Shown: positions 16,031 to 25,151, counted from the stretch's first letter. The stretch is 35,496 nucleotides of DNA from Chelatococcus sp. (GCA_003248805.1 QFQY01000046.1:1-35496); one strand, 5' to 3'. Program-made: numbers and translations. The notes: generated by a model from the letters alone, not told the origin.

Positions 16031-17040
16031 GCGCGCTCGTCGTCCAGGCCTGCGGGCCGGCCGTCTCGGTCCAGGATCGCGGCCGCTATGGCTGGCAGCG
16101 CTTCGGCGTCTCGCCGGCCGGAGCGATGGACCCCTTCTTCCTCGCGGCGGCCAATCTCCTCGCCGGGGCGCCGACCGAGGCCGCCGCCGTCGAGATCGGC
16201 CCCGGGCTGGCGCGCTTCAAGGCCGACGGCGCGCTCACCGTCGCGCTCGCCGGCCCGGATGCGCGGCTCGAGGTCGGCGGCCAGGTGGTCCCGGCCTTCA
16301 CCGCCGCGCACCTCGCCGATGGCGATGTCGCGACCGTGCGCAGCGGGCCTGCCGGCGTCTATGCCTATCTCGCGGTGGCGGGCGGGATCGCGACCGCACC
16401 CGACATGGGCAGCCGGTCGCAGCATCGCCGCTCGGGCATCGGCGGCGCGCCACTCGCGCCCGGCATGCGCCTGCCGGCCGGCGACGGTGAGCGGCCGCTC
16501 ATGCGTTTCACGGAGGCTCCCCGCCACGAGGACGGCCCGATCCGCCTCCTGCCCGGGCCGCAGGACGACTATTTCTCGGCGGAGATGCTGGGGCGGCTCT
16601 GCGGGCCGGGCTACCGCATCAGCGCGCAGGCCGACCGCATGGGCCTGCGGCTCGACGGGCCGGCCCTCGACCACAAGTCCGGCTACAACATCGTCTCGGA
16701 CGGCATCGTCGAGGGTTCGATCCAGGTGCCGGGCGACGGGATGCCGATCATCCTGCTGCGCGACCGGCAGACGACCGGCGGCTATCCGAAGATCGCGACG
16801 ATCATCAGCGCCGATCTCGGCCGCTTCGCCCAGATTCCCGGCGGCAAGCCGGTGCGGTTCGCCGCCGTCGACATGGATGAGGCCGTCGCCGCCGCGCGGC
16901 GCATGCAGGACGCGATCGCGGCGCTCGCGGACGGGCTCGTTCCGGCCGGCGCCGCCCTGACGAGCGAGCGCCTGCTCTCGCTCAACCTCGTCGGCGGCGT
17001 CATCAGCGCCGCGCAGCCGGAGCCTCAGGCGGCCTCGTAG
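16027..17040 (+). CDS. pxpC: 5-oxoprolinase subunit PxpC (biotin-dependent carboxyltransferase-like)
   Basis: A 337-residue KipA/AHS2-type protein, often labelled biotin-dependent carboxyltransferase, acting with PxpB and PxpA in 5-oxoproline cleavage. Motifs include VQDRGRYGWQRFGVSPAGAMD (trimmed: RYGWQRFGVSPAGAMD) at the N-terminus, YAYLAVAGGI, GSRSQHRRSGIGG, and the late QTTGGYPKIATII with the DLGRFAQ segment. The ATG sits inside the pxpB stop (ATGA), so the two are translationally coupled. Its last 16 bp overlap the 3' end of pxpA on the opposite strand, an unusual arrangement because the three subunits are normally encoded in one direction. Confidence 0.93.
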   Translation: MSALVVQACGPAVSVQDRGRYGWQRFGVSPAGAMDPFFLAAANLLAGAPTEAAAVEIGPGLARFKADGALTVALAGPDARLEVGGQVVPAFTAAHLADGDVATVRSGPAGVYAYLAVAGGIATAPDMGSRSQHRRSGIGGAPLAPGMRLPAGDGERPLMRFTEAPRHEDGPIRLLPGPQDDYFSAEMLGRLCGPGYRISAQADRMGLRLDGPALDHKSGYNIVSDGIVEGSIQVPGDGMPIILLRDRQTTGGYPKIATIISADLGRFAQIPGGKPVRFAAVDMDEAVAAARRMQDAIAALADGLVPAGAALTSERLLSLNLVGGVISAAQPEPQAAS

Positions 17041-17789
17041 CGGGCGACGGTGACGCCCGCTGCCTCCAGCCTTTCGCGGATCGTGCGGGCGGCGGCGACG
17101 GCGTGGGGGTTGTCGCCATGCAGGCAGATCGAATCGATGCCGACCTTGAGGACCTTGCCCGTGACGGAGACGACAGCGCCGGCCTCCAGCATGCGCATGA
17201 CATGCTCGGCCGCGGCCTGGGGATCGAGGATGACCGAGCCGGGCTTGCTCCGGTCGGTCAGGTTGAAGCTGTCGTCATAGGTCCGGTCGGCATAGATCTC
17301 GCGGAAATGGGCGAGGCCCAGTTTCTCGGCGGCCCGCTGCGTCGGCATGCCCGGCATCACGAGGAAGAGCGCGCCTGGCGCCGCCGCCTTGATGCCGCGC
17401 CCGATCGCGAGCGCCAGCGCCTCGTCGTCATTGGCCATGTTGCCGAGCGCGCCATGGGTCTTCACATGGGTCATGCGGTGGCCCGCGAGCTCCGCCATCG
17501 CGGCGAAGGCGCCGACCTGATAGGCGACGAGGTTCTCGACCTCGCGCTCGCTCAGGCCCGCGACCCGCCGGCGGCCGAAATTGACGAGGTCGGCGAAGCC
17601 CGGATGCGCGCCGACGCCGACGCCCTTGCCCTTGGCCAGCCCGACCGTGCGGCGCATGGTCTCGGGATCGCCGGCATGGAAGCCGCAGGCGACGTTCGCG
17701 GTGGTGACGATGTCGAACATCGCCGCGTCGTCGCCCATCGTCCAGGGGCCGAAGCTCTCGCCGACATCGGCGTTCAGGTCGATCCGCAT
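17025..17789 (-). CDS. pxpA: 5-oxoprolinase subunit PxpA (LamB/YcsF family)
   Basis: A 254-residue LamB/YcsF-family subunit of 5-oxoprolinase. The start RIDLNADVGESFG is the family N-terminus; further motifs are ANVACGFHAGDP, GVGAHPGFADLVNFGRR and VKTHGALGN. ATG 17789 has GAGGGATGAGAG upstream; the frame continues open to 17951 but that part (Cys/Arg-rich) does not resemble the family. It is transcribed towards pxpBC and its stop lies inside pxpC (16-bp tail-to-tail overlap). Because it lies on the other strand it needs its own promoter in the 248-bp gap shared with usg. Confidence 0.93.
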   Translation of the reverse strand: MRIDLNADVGESFGPWTMGDDAAMFDIVTTANVACGFHAGDPETMRRTVGLAKGKGVGVGAHPGFADLVNFGRRRVAGLSEREVENLVAYQVGAFAAMAELAGHRMTHVKTHGALGNMANDDEALALAIGRGIKAAAPGALFLVMPGMPTQRAAEKLGLAHFREIYADRTYDDSFNLTDRSKPGSVILDPQAAAEHVMRMLEAGAVVSVTGKVLKVGIDSICLHGDNPHAVAAARTIRERLEAAGVTVARYEAA

Positions 17790-18037
17790 CGCTCTCTCAT
17801 CCCTCGTGCTTCGACTGCGTCTAGACCATCGCGGCGCCGGGTTGAACCCATTCTTCCTCCGGCGTCGGAGGGCGGCCGCGACACGGCCGGAGGCGCGGCA
17901 GCACTGCTCGCACGCGAGTGCCAACAGTCTGAAAAGGCAGCACAATCCCACTATTTCAGCTTGCCGGCGAACGGCTTTTCGGATGCGATGAGGTGTCGCG
18001 ACGACTTGAAACTGAAGGATATTCGGAGCTGAAGACT

Positions 18038-18307
18038 ATGGTTTCACGCGATTTCGCCCAGCAGATCGAGGGCTACGGCCTCACCACCGCCGGCATCCTC
18101 TACCGCATGCCCGACCACCCCTCGATCCTGCAGGAATATGTCTGGCAGGACTACGATCTCGCGCCACGCTTTCCGGAACTGAACCGGTTCCTCGCCTTCT
18201 GGCAGGCCTCGCTGGACGGCAAGCTGTTCCGGGTCACGGTCAGCCACAAGGACCTGATCGGGCCGGCGGATCTGCGCGCCGTCTCGGGCGAGTTCAGGCT
18301 GCAGTAA
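18038..18307 (+). CDS. usg: Usg family protein
   Basis: An 89-residue protein of the alphaproteobacterial Usg family. The sequence contains the recognisable block GYGLTTAGILYRMPDHPS, followed by YVWQDYDLAPRFPELNRFL. In other species usg is often found near trpF and has been annotated as tryptophan-pathway associated, but its function is not established and no trp gene is near here. ATG 18038 is chosen as the family start; an in-frame ATG at 17993 would add 15 non-conserved residues. The 248 bp upstream, shared divergently with pxpA, show no promoter I could support. Confidence 0.88.
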   Translation: MVSRDFAQQIEGYGLTTAGILYRMPDHPSILQEYVWQDYDLAPRFPELNRFLAFWQASLDGKLFRVTVSHKDLIGPADLRAVSGEFRLQ

Positions 18308-18404
18308 CGGGCAGGCTGATCGACCCCGCCCCGGTCCGCCTTACGTCCATCGTGCGGCTTGACAGGCCGCGCCATCAAGCCGGACATGATCCCCAACGCA
18401 ACGA

Positions 18405-18428
18405 CCCTCCCGGACCCGTCCGGGAGGG
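18405..18428 (+). promoter_or_regulatory. Perfect hairpin covering the Shine-Dalgarno of the GAF-Fis regulator
   Basis: CCCTCCCGGAC (18405-18415) and GTCCGGGAGGG (18418-18428) form an 11-bp stem with a 2-nt loop on paper (in practice a larger loop). The 3' arm is the GGGAGGG Shine-Dalgarno for ATG 18436, so folding would hide the ribosome site. It may alternatively terminate read-through from usg, 97 bp upstream, though there is no T-tract. Confidence 0.5.
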
Positions 18429-18435
18429 GACGAGA

Positions 18436-19437
18436 ATGCGAGGCGGGGCGGTAAGGCAGGGATCGGCCATGATCGGAACCGGCAGCGCGCATCATGCCGA
18501 CAGAATCTACGCGGCGCTGAGCGACAGGGCGGCCACCGCGCAATCGGCCGTCGCGGCCTCCTGGGCCCGGTCGCTCGACCACTACAGGCTCGACCCCAAC
18601 CACGCCCGCCCGCCGGAGCGCCTCGACCAGGCCGCTTTCGACGCCGCCTTCGCGCGGCTCGAACCCTTGATCCGCCGCTCGCAGGCGACGATGGACCGGC
18701 TGTTCCAGATGCTCGACGACGCGGGCTGCTGCGTGCTCCTGACCGATGCCGACGGCGTGCCGCTCGATCGGCGCGGCGCGGCCGGCGACGACAGGGACTT
18801 CATGGGCCTGGGATTGTGGACCGGCATGGTCTGGAGCGAGGCGCGCGAGGGCACCAACGGCGTCGGCACCTGCCTGGCGGAAGGCCGGCCGCTCACGATC
18901 CACCGCGACCAGCATTTCCTGACCCGCAATATCGGCCTGAGCTGCACCGTCGCACCGATCTTCGATCCCCAGGGACGGATCGCCGGCGCGCTCGACGTCT
19001 CGACCTGCCGCCACGACCTGACGCCGGCGATGCTCAAGCTGATCGCTGCGACCACGGTCGAAGCCGCGCAGCGGATCGAGGCCGCGCATTTCCGCGCCGC
19101 CTTCCAGCATGCGCGGATCGTCGTCACCGAGGAGGTGGGCCGTGGCGCGCTGCTGGCGGTGGACCGCGAGGATCTCGTCGTCGGCGCCAACCGCGCGGCC
19201 AGGCTCGCCTTCGGCCTCACCGACGAGCGGCTCGCCAGCCCCTTCCCGGCCGAGGACCTGCTCGCGCCGGCGGGAGCCTCGTCCGGCGACGATCTCGGAG
19301 CGGCGGAGCGCGGCGTCGTCCAGAGGGCGCTCGCGCGGGCGCGCGGCAACGTCTCCGCGGCGGCGCGCCTGATCGGCGTCAGCCGCGCCACGATGCATCG
19401 CAAGCTCGCCCGCCTCGGCCTCGAACGGCCTCATTGA
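18436..19437 (+). CDS. GAF domain, Fis-type HTH regulator without AAA+ domain (AcoR-like)
   Basis: A 333-residue regulator of acetoin/alcohol-utilisation type. An N-terminal helical sensor (SWARSLDHYRLDP, as in AcoR proteins) leads into a GAF domain (about residues 75-205; AREGTNGVGTCLAEGRPLTI and VSTCRHDLTPAMLKLI). A second sensor-like segment follows (about 215-265), then a C-terminal Fis helix-turn-helix (AAARLIGVSRATMHRKLARLG). The central AAA+ sigma-54-activating domain (GESGTGKE, GAFTGA) of full AcoR is absent, so it cannot be a standard sigma-54 activator. ATG 18436 has a strong GGGAGGGG ribosome site; ATG 18469 is an alternative. It precedes the aldehyde dehydrogenase by 157 bp and probably controls it. 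Confidence 0.88.
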   Translation: MRGGAVRQGSAMIGTGSAHHADRIYAALSDRAATAQSAVAASWARSLDHYRLDPNHARPPERLDQAAFDAAFARLEPLIRRSQATMDRLFQMLDDAGCCVLLTDADGVPLDRRGAAGDDRDFMGLGLWTGMVWSEAREGTNGVGTCLAEGRPLTIHRDQHFLTRNIGLSCTVAPIFDPQGRIAGALDVSTCRHDLTPAMLKLIAATTVEAAQRIEAAHFRAAFQHARIVVTEEVGRGALLAVDREDLVVGANRAARLAFGLTDERLASPFPAEDLLAPAGASSGDDLGAAERGVVQRALARARGNVSAAARLIGVSRATMHRKLARLGLERPH

Positions 19438-19473
19438 CGCCCGTCCTGACGACCGCGCGGTTTCCGGCCCCGA

Positions 19474-19495
19474 CCTGTCTCAATCCTGCGACAGG
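19474..19495. promoter_or_regulatory. Candidate operator between GAF-Fis regulator and aldehyde dehydrogenase
   Basis: CCTGTCTCA-ATCC-TGCGACAGG, a 9-bp inverted repeat with one mismatch, is centred 110 bp upstream of the aldehyde dehydrogenase start. A dyad of this length fits a dimeric Fis-type helix-turn-helix protein, and the GAF-Fis regulator is encoded directly upstream. No good sigma-54 element follows it. Confidence 0.45.
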
Positions 19496-19594
19496 TGTGC
19501 GCCGCAACATGCACCGAGCCGGCTGACAAGGCCGATCCCGAGCGACGATCCTCCGCGAACCTTGCCGGACAAGGTTCGAAAACAGGAGGAAACC

Positions 19595-21112
<1,518 letters not shown>

Positions 21113-21118
21113 CGACCC

Positions 21119-21189
21119 GCCCGGGAGCGGGCGCAGGGCATTCCCCCGCCGCGCCGTTTGCGCTGGGACAATGCCCGCTGCTCCCGGGC
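21119..21189 (+). other. Stem-loop in aldehyde dehydrogenase-adhP gap
   Basis: GCCCGGGAGC (21119-21128) pairs with GCTCCCGGGC (21180-21189), and internally GGGCATT (21136-21142) with AATGCCC (21170-21176). It begins 6 bp after the aldehyde dehydrogenase stop, filling part of a 177-bp gap. It could partly terminate or set the ratio of the two messages, or be an intergenic repeat. Confidence 0.5.
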
Positions 21190-21289
21190 CTCGCACCTTG
21201 CCTCGCAATGCGGGTGCCTCGGCGTCCGCACGCGACATGATCCGGGGGGAGCCGTCCGGCTTCCCAGCCAGCGAGTGGAGAGAAATGCC

Positions 21290-22321
21290 ATGGCGAAGAC
21301 GATGAAGGCCGCGGTGGTCAGGATGTTCGGCCAACCCCTGACGATCGACGAGGTGCCGATCCCCGAGGCGGGGCCCGGCATGATCCAGGTGGCGATCCAG
21401 GCGTCGGGCGTCTGCCACACCGACCTGCACGCCGCCGAAGGCGACTGGCCGGTGAAGCCGAACCCGCCCTTCATCCCCGGCCATGAGGGCGTCGGATACG
21501 TCTCGGCGGTCGGCGCCGGGGTCAAGCATGTGAAGGAGGGCGACCGCGTCGGCGTACCCTGGCTCTATACCGCCTGCGGTTATTGCCGGCATTGCCTCGG
21601 CGGCTGGGAGACGCTGTGCGAGAGCCAGCAGAACACCGGCTATTCGGTCAATGGCGGCTTCGCCGACTATGTCGTCGCCGACCCCAACTATGTCGGCCAT
21701 CTGCCGAAGAACATCTCCTTCACCGAGATCGCGCCGATCCTTTGCGCCGGCGTGACGGTCTACAAGGGGCTGAAGGTCACCGACACCAAGCCCGGCGACT
21801 GGGTCGCGATCTCGGGCATCGGCGGGCTCGGGCACATGGCCGTGCAGTATGCCAAGGCGATGGGGATGAACGTCGCCGCGATCGATGTCGACGACGCCAA
21901 GCTCGACCTCGCCCGCAGGCTCGGCGCGACCATCACCGTCAATGCGAAGAACGAGGACCCCGGCACCGTGATCCGCCGCGAGACCGGCGGCGGGGCGCAG
22001 GGCGTGCTCGTCACGGCGGTCAGCCCGAAGGCTTTCGAGCAGGCGATCGGCACGGTGGCGCGCGGCGGCACCGTCGCGCTCAACGGCCTGCCTCCAGGCG
22101 GCTTCCCGCTCGACATCTTCGGCATGGTGCTGAACGGCATCACGGTGCGAGGCTCGATCGTCGGCACGCGCCTCGACCTGCAGGAATCGCTCGACTTCGC
22201 CGCCGACCACAAGGTCAAGGCGACGATCTCGACGGAGAAGCTCGAAAACATCAACGACATCTTCGACCGCATGCACAAGGGCCAGATCGAAGGCCGCGTC
22301 GTGCTCGACATGGCGGCCTGA
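21290..22321 (+). CDS. adhP: Zinc-dependent alcohol dehydrogenase AdhP
   Basis: A 343-residue medium-chain, NAD-dependent alcohol dehydrogenase. Catalytic zinc ligands Cys42 (GVCHTDLH) and the GHEGVG histidine are present, as are the four structural-zinc cysteines in CGYCRHCLGGWETLC. The Rossmann motif is GIGGLGHMAVQYAKAMG. Sequence and length follow AdhP (ethanol-preferring). ATG 21290 has GGAGAG about 7 bp upstream. The product aldehyde would pass to the aldehyde dehydrogenase encoded just upstream; a DUF779 gene follows after 2 bp. The 177-bp gap before it contains a stem-loop, so it may have its own promoter. Confidence 0.95.
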   Translation: MAKTMKAAVVRMFGQPLTIDEVPIPEAGPGMIQVAIQASGVCHTDLHAAEGDWPVKPNPPFIPGHEGVGYVSAVGAGVKHVKEGDRVGVPWLYTACGYCRHCLGGWETLCESQQNTGYSVNGGFADYVVADPNYVGHLPKNISFTEIAPILCAGVTVYKGLKVTDTKPGDWVAISGIGGLGHMAVQYAKAMGMNVAAIDVDDAKLDLARRLGATITVNAKNEDPGTVIRRETGGGAQGVLVTAVSPKAFEQAIGTVARGGTVALNGLPPGGFPLDIFGMVLNGITVRGSIVGTRLDLQESLDFAADHKVKATISTEKLENINDIFDRMHKGQIEGRVVLDMAA

Positions 22322-22323
22322 CG

Positions 22324-22740
22324 ATGACCGACCGGACCCGCGCCGACGACGCAGAGGTGCCGCCGGCGCGGGTTCTGGCGACACCCGCCGCGCTCGATCT
22401 GATCGCGGAACTGAAGGAGCGGCACGGCCCCGTCCTGTTCCACCAGTCCGGGGGCTGCTGCGATGGTTCCTCGCCGATGTGCTACCCGCTGGGCGAATTC
22501 ATCATCGGCGAGCGCGACGTGCTGCTCGGCGAGATCGGCGGCGCACCGGTCTATATCGGCGCCGACCAGTTCGAGGCGTGGCGCCACACCCAGCTCGTGA
22601 TCGACGTGGTGCCGGGCCGGGGCAGCATGTTCTCGCTCGACAACGGCACCGAACGCCGCTTCCTGACGCGCTCGCGCGCCTTTACGGGCGAGGAACTCTG
22701 CGGAATCGAGCAGCGGGTGAGCGCGGCGCCCGTGTCCTGA
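22324..22740 (+). CDS. DUF779 domain-containing protein
   Basis: A 138-residue protein of the DUF779 family, which repeatedly accompanies ExaC/AldB-type aldehyde dehydrogenases. The conserved cysteine block QSGGCCDGSSPMC (about residues 42-54) dominates the sequence and could bind a metal or form a reactive thiol centre; the rest is predicted beta-rich (PVYIGADQFEAWRHTQLVID). No signal peptide, so cytoplasmic. The ATG is 2 bp after the adhP stop, indicating co-translation. Its role is not established; an accessory or protective function for aldehyde oxidation is an inference from context. Confidence 0.9.
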   Translation: MTDRTRADDAEVPPARVLATPAALDLIAELKERHGPVLFHQSGGCCDGSSPMCYPLGEFIIGERDVLLGEIGGAPVYIGADQFEAWRHTQLVIDVVPGRGSMFSLDNGTERRFLTRSRAFTGEELCGIEQRVSAAPVS

Positions 22741-22806
22741 GCGGCCGGGACGGCCGTCGGGCGCGGCGGTTTCTCCCGAGCGGCGCGAGAGCTATAGTTC
22801 GCCGTG

Positions 22807-22826
22807 GAGCCCTCCATGCAGGGCTC
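22807..22826 (+). promoter_or_regulatory. Small hairpin before TTG start of LysR gene
   Basis: GAGCCCT / AGGGCTC with a 6-nt loop lies 12 bp before TTG 22839. A TATAGT (-10-like, 22793-22798) is just upstream. The hairpin would sit in the leader and next to the CGGGAG ribosome site. Confidence 0.35.
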
Positions 22827-22838
22827 GGGAGACCGCGA

Positions 22839-23819
22839 TTGAACGGCAAGCGCCCCAAGCTGCACCAGCTCAACTGGAACCTGCTCCACACCTTCCTGGT
22901 GATCGTCGAGGAGCGCAGCATCACGCGCGCCGCCGGCAGGCTGCTGGTGCGCCAGCCTTCGGTGAGCGCCGCCCTGCAGCGGCTGGAGGAGACGCTCGGC
23001 GGCCAGCTCATCCAGCGCGACAGCCGGCGCTTCATCCTGACCAAGCGCGGCGAACTGCTCTACAAGGAATGCTCCGAGATCTATCGCAGCGTCATGCGTC
23101 TGGGCGACCGGCTGTCGGAGGAACATGACGAGCTCACCGGGCTCGTGCGGATCCAGCTGGTGACGCATGCGGTCTTGCCGGCGCTCGACAGGGCACTCGC
23201 CGCGCTGAGCCGGCGCCATCCCGGCGTCAGCGTGCGCATCGAGGTCGCCAACAGCCACGAGATCGTCCGCTCGGTCTCGCAGAAGCTCAGTCCGTTCGGG
23301 CTCTGCCTGCTGCCCAACCCGCTCGCCGGGCTGAACTGCCGCCATCTGATGCGCGAGGCGTTCGGCGTCTTCTGCGGACGCGGGCACGACCTCCACGGCC
23401 GAACCGGCATGCCGCTCGGCCAGCTCAAGGACGAGGCCTTCATCGCGCTGGCCTGCGGGCAGGACGGAGCGCTGGAACCGATGGTCTCGCTGCGCGAGGG
23501 CGCGGGGCTCGGCCTCAACACCACGGGCACCAGCTCCAATCTGGAGGAGGTCGCGCGCATGATCGCCGCCGGCATGGGCATCGGAATCCTGCCGGTCGAT
23601 TCGGTGCGTGGCCAGATCGACTCGGGCGCGCTCTGGAATCTCGCGCCGCAGGGCGGAGAGCTCGGGGCCGACCTCTATCTCGTCACCAGCCCGGCCATGG
23701 AGCTGAGCGGCGCCGAAATCGCCTTCCGGCGGCTTCTCGAACGCGAGCTGGACATCGCGGAGGCCGGGCCGGACCCGGCTGGACTGCCGGCACCGGCCAC
23801 GGACGCCCAGTTCGCCTGA
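22839..23819 (+). CDS. LysR-family transcriptional regulator (TTG start)
   Basis: A 326-residue LysR-type regulator. The DNA-binding helix-turn-helix is SITRAAGRLLVRQPSVSAAL (about residues 27-46), followed by the linker and an effector domain (LVRIQLVTHAVLPALDRAL landmark: RIQLVTHAVLP). There is no ATG or GTG near the conserved N-terminus; TTG 22839 has CGGGAG 8 bp upstream and fits the family length, so it is the likely start. It is 98 bp after DUF779 and ends 2 bp from the convergent M20 hydrolase. It may govern either neighbour; no target site was found. Confidence 0.9.
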   Translation: MNGKRPKLHQLNWNLLHTFLVIVEERSITRAAGRLLVRQPSVSAALQRLEETLGGQLIQRDSRRFILTKRGELLYKECSEIYRSVMRLGDRLSEEHDELTGLVRIQLVTHAVLPALDRALAALSRRHPGVSVRIEVANSHEIVRSVSQKLSPFGLCLLPNPLAGLNCRHLMREAFGVFCGRGHDLHGRTGMPLGQLKDEAFIALACGQDGALEPMVSLREGAGLGLNTTGTSSNLEEVARMIAAGMGIGILPVDSVRGQIDSGALWNLAPQGGELGADLYLVTSPAMELSGAEIAFRRLLERELDIAEAGPDPAGLPAPATDAQFA

Positions 23820-23821
23820 GG

Positions 23822-25066
23822 CTACCGGTCGGCGCGCTCCAGCACGCAGCGCAGCAGCACGTTGAGACCCGGCTCGAGATCCTCGCGCGTGCACAGCTCG
23901 TTGTTGTTGTGGGTGATGCCGCCCTTGCAGGGCGCGAAGATCATCGTCGCCGGCGCGTGCCGGGCGACGAAATAGGCGTCGTGCCCGGCCTGGCTCAGGA
24001 TATCCATGTGGCGATAGCCGAGCCCGGCCGCCGCCGTGCGGACCTGGTCGACGAGCTCCTGCGCGAAGATGCGCCCGCCCCATTTCCAGACATCGAGGAC
24101 CTCGACGGCGCAGTCGGCCTTCGCGGCCGCCTCGAAGGCGGCACGGCGCATCGCCTCGGCCATGACCTCCGAGGTCAGCGGATCGGGGTGGCGCACGTCG
24201 CCGACCGCCTGCGCCCAGTCGGAGAGGATGCCCGGCTTGTTCGGCCAGGCGACGAGCCGCGCCGCCGTGGCCTTGCCGCCGGTGCCGGCATGGGCCCAGC
24301 CGAGATCGTCCACCGCCACGAGGAATCGCGCACCGGCGATCAGGGCGTTGCGCCGCCGCTCCATCGGCCACGGGCCGGTATGCGCCGTCTCGCCCCTGAA
24401 CTCGATCAGCATGCCGGTCGAGGGAAAGCCGCCGGTGACGACGCCGAGCTGCATGCCCTCGCGGTCCAGGATCGGCCCCTGCTCGATATGGAATTCGTAA
24501 TAGGCGTCGAAGACGTGGGGCTTCTCCTCGCTCTCGCCGAGATAGCCGATGCGAGCGAGTTCCTCGCCGATCGTCTTGCCGTCCTCGTCCGTGCGGCCGC
24601 GCGCCCAGTCCAGCGTGTAGGCGCCGGTGAAGGCACCGGAGCCGACCATGGGCGGGGAGAAGCGCGCGCCCTCCTCGTTCGTCCAGTTCACGATCTCGAC
24701 CGGCCGGCGCGTCCGGTGGCCGAGCGCGTCGAGCGTGCGGCAGACCTCGAGCCCCGCCAGCACGCCGGCGATGCCGTCGAAGCGCCCGCCATTGAACTGC
24801 GTGTCGAGATGGCTGCCGACCACCACGGGCGGAAGGCTGTCGTCGGCACCCGCCCGGCGGGCGAAGATGTTGCCGATGCCGTCGACGCGCAGGCTCAGAC
24901 CCGCCTCCCGGCACCAGGAGACGAACTGGTCGCGGACCTCCTTGTCGGCATCCGAAACCGCCAGACGCGACAAGCCGCCCGGCCGGCCGGGGCCGATCTC
25001 GGCCGAGCGCTCGATGGTCGCCCAGAAGCGTTCGATATCGATGCGGGCAGCGCTCGGCAGCGGCAT
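23822..25066 (-). CDS. M20-family Zn-dependent amidohydrolase (carbamoylase/allantoate amidohydrolase type)
   Basis: A 414-residue dinuclear zinc hydrolase of the N-carbamoyl-L-amino acid hydrolase / beta-ureidopropionase / allantoate amidohydrolase group. Ligands: His86 and Asp97 (GSHLDTQFNGGRFDG), Glu131-Glu132 (TNEEGARF), His193 (FHIEQGP), His386 (GGITHNNNE). Unlike the first M20 enzyme in the window it keeps the canonical EEGARF. The lid motif is GETAHTGPWPMERRRNA. GAGGA precedes ATG 25066 by 8 bp. Its stop lies 2 bp from the LysR gene on the other strand. Upstream is an ATAG-N7-CTAT box resembling that of the first LysR gene. Substrate cannot be set from sequence alone; a ureidopropionase role would fit the pyrimidine theme of region 1. 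Confidence 0.92.
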   Translation of the reverse strand: MPLPSAARIDIERFWATIERSAEIGPGRPGGLSRLAVSDADKEVRDQFVSWCREAGLSLRVDGIGNIFARRAGADDSLPPVVVGSHLDTQFNGGRFDGIAGVLAGLEVCRTLDALGHRTRRPVEIVNWTNEEGARFSPPMVGSGAFTGAYTLDWARGRTDEDGKTIGEELARIGYLGESEEKPHVFDAYYEFHIEQGPILDREGMQLGVVTGGFPSTGMLIEFRGETAHTGPWPMERRRNALIAGARFLVAVDDLGWAHAGTGGKATAARLVAWPNKPGILSDWAQAVGDVRHPDPLTSEVMAEAMRRAAFEAAAKADCAVEVLDVWKWGGRIFAQELVDQVRTAAAGLGYRHMDILSQAGHDAYFVARHAPATMIFAPCKGGITHNNNELCTREDLEPGLNVLLRCVLERADR

Positions 25067-25151
25067 GGCGACGGTTCCTCGGATGGCTCGGCGAAGGCCG
25101 GCGGCCCGGCGGGCCTGCCCCCTAGCATCCGGGCTGATCGCCTCCAGGCAA

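Noticed and set aside
18359..18387. Perfect TTGACA (18359-18364) as a -35 for the GAF-Fis regulator
   Set aside because: The hexamer at the right spacing (GGACAT) is a poor -10, so the promoter call is not supported by sequence alone.
19530..19543. GG-N10-GC spacing upstream of aldehyde dehydrogenase as a sigma-54 promoter
   Set aside because: Only the GG and GC match; CACG and TTGC parts are missing, and the adjacent regulator lacks the AAA+ domain required to activate sigma-54.
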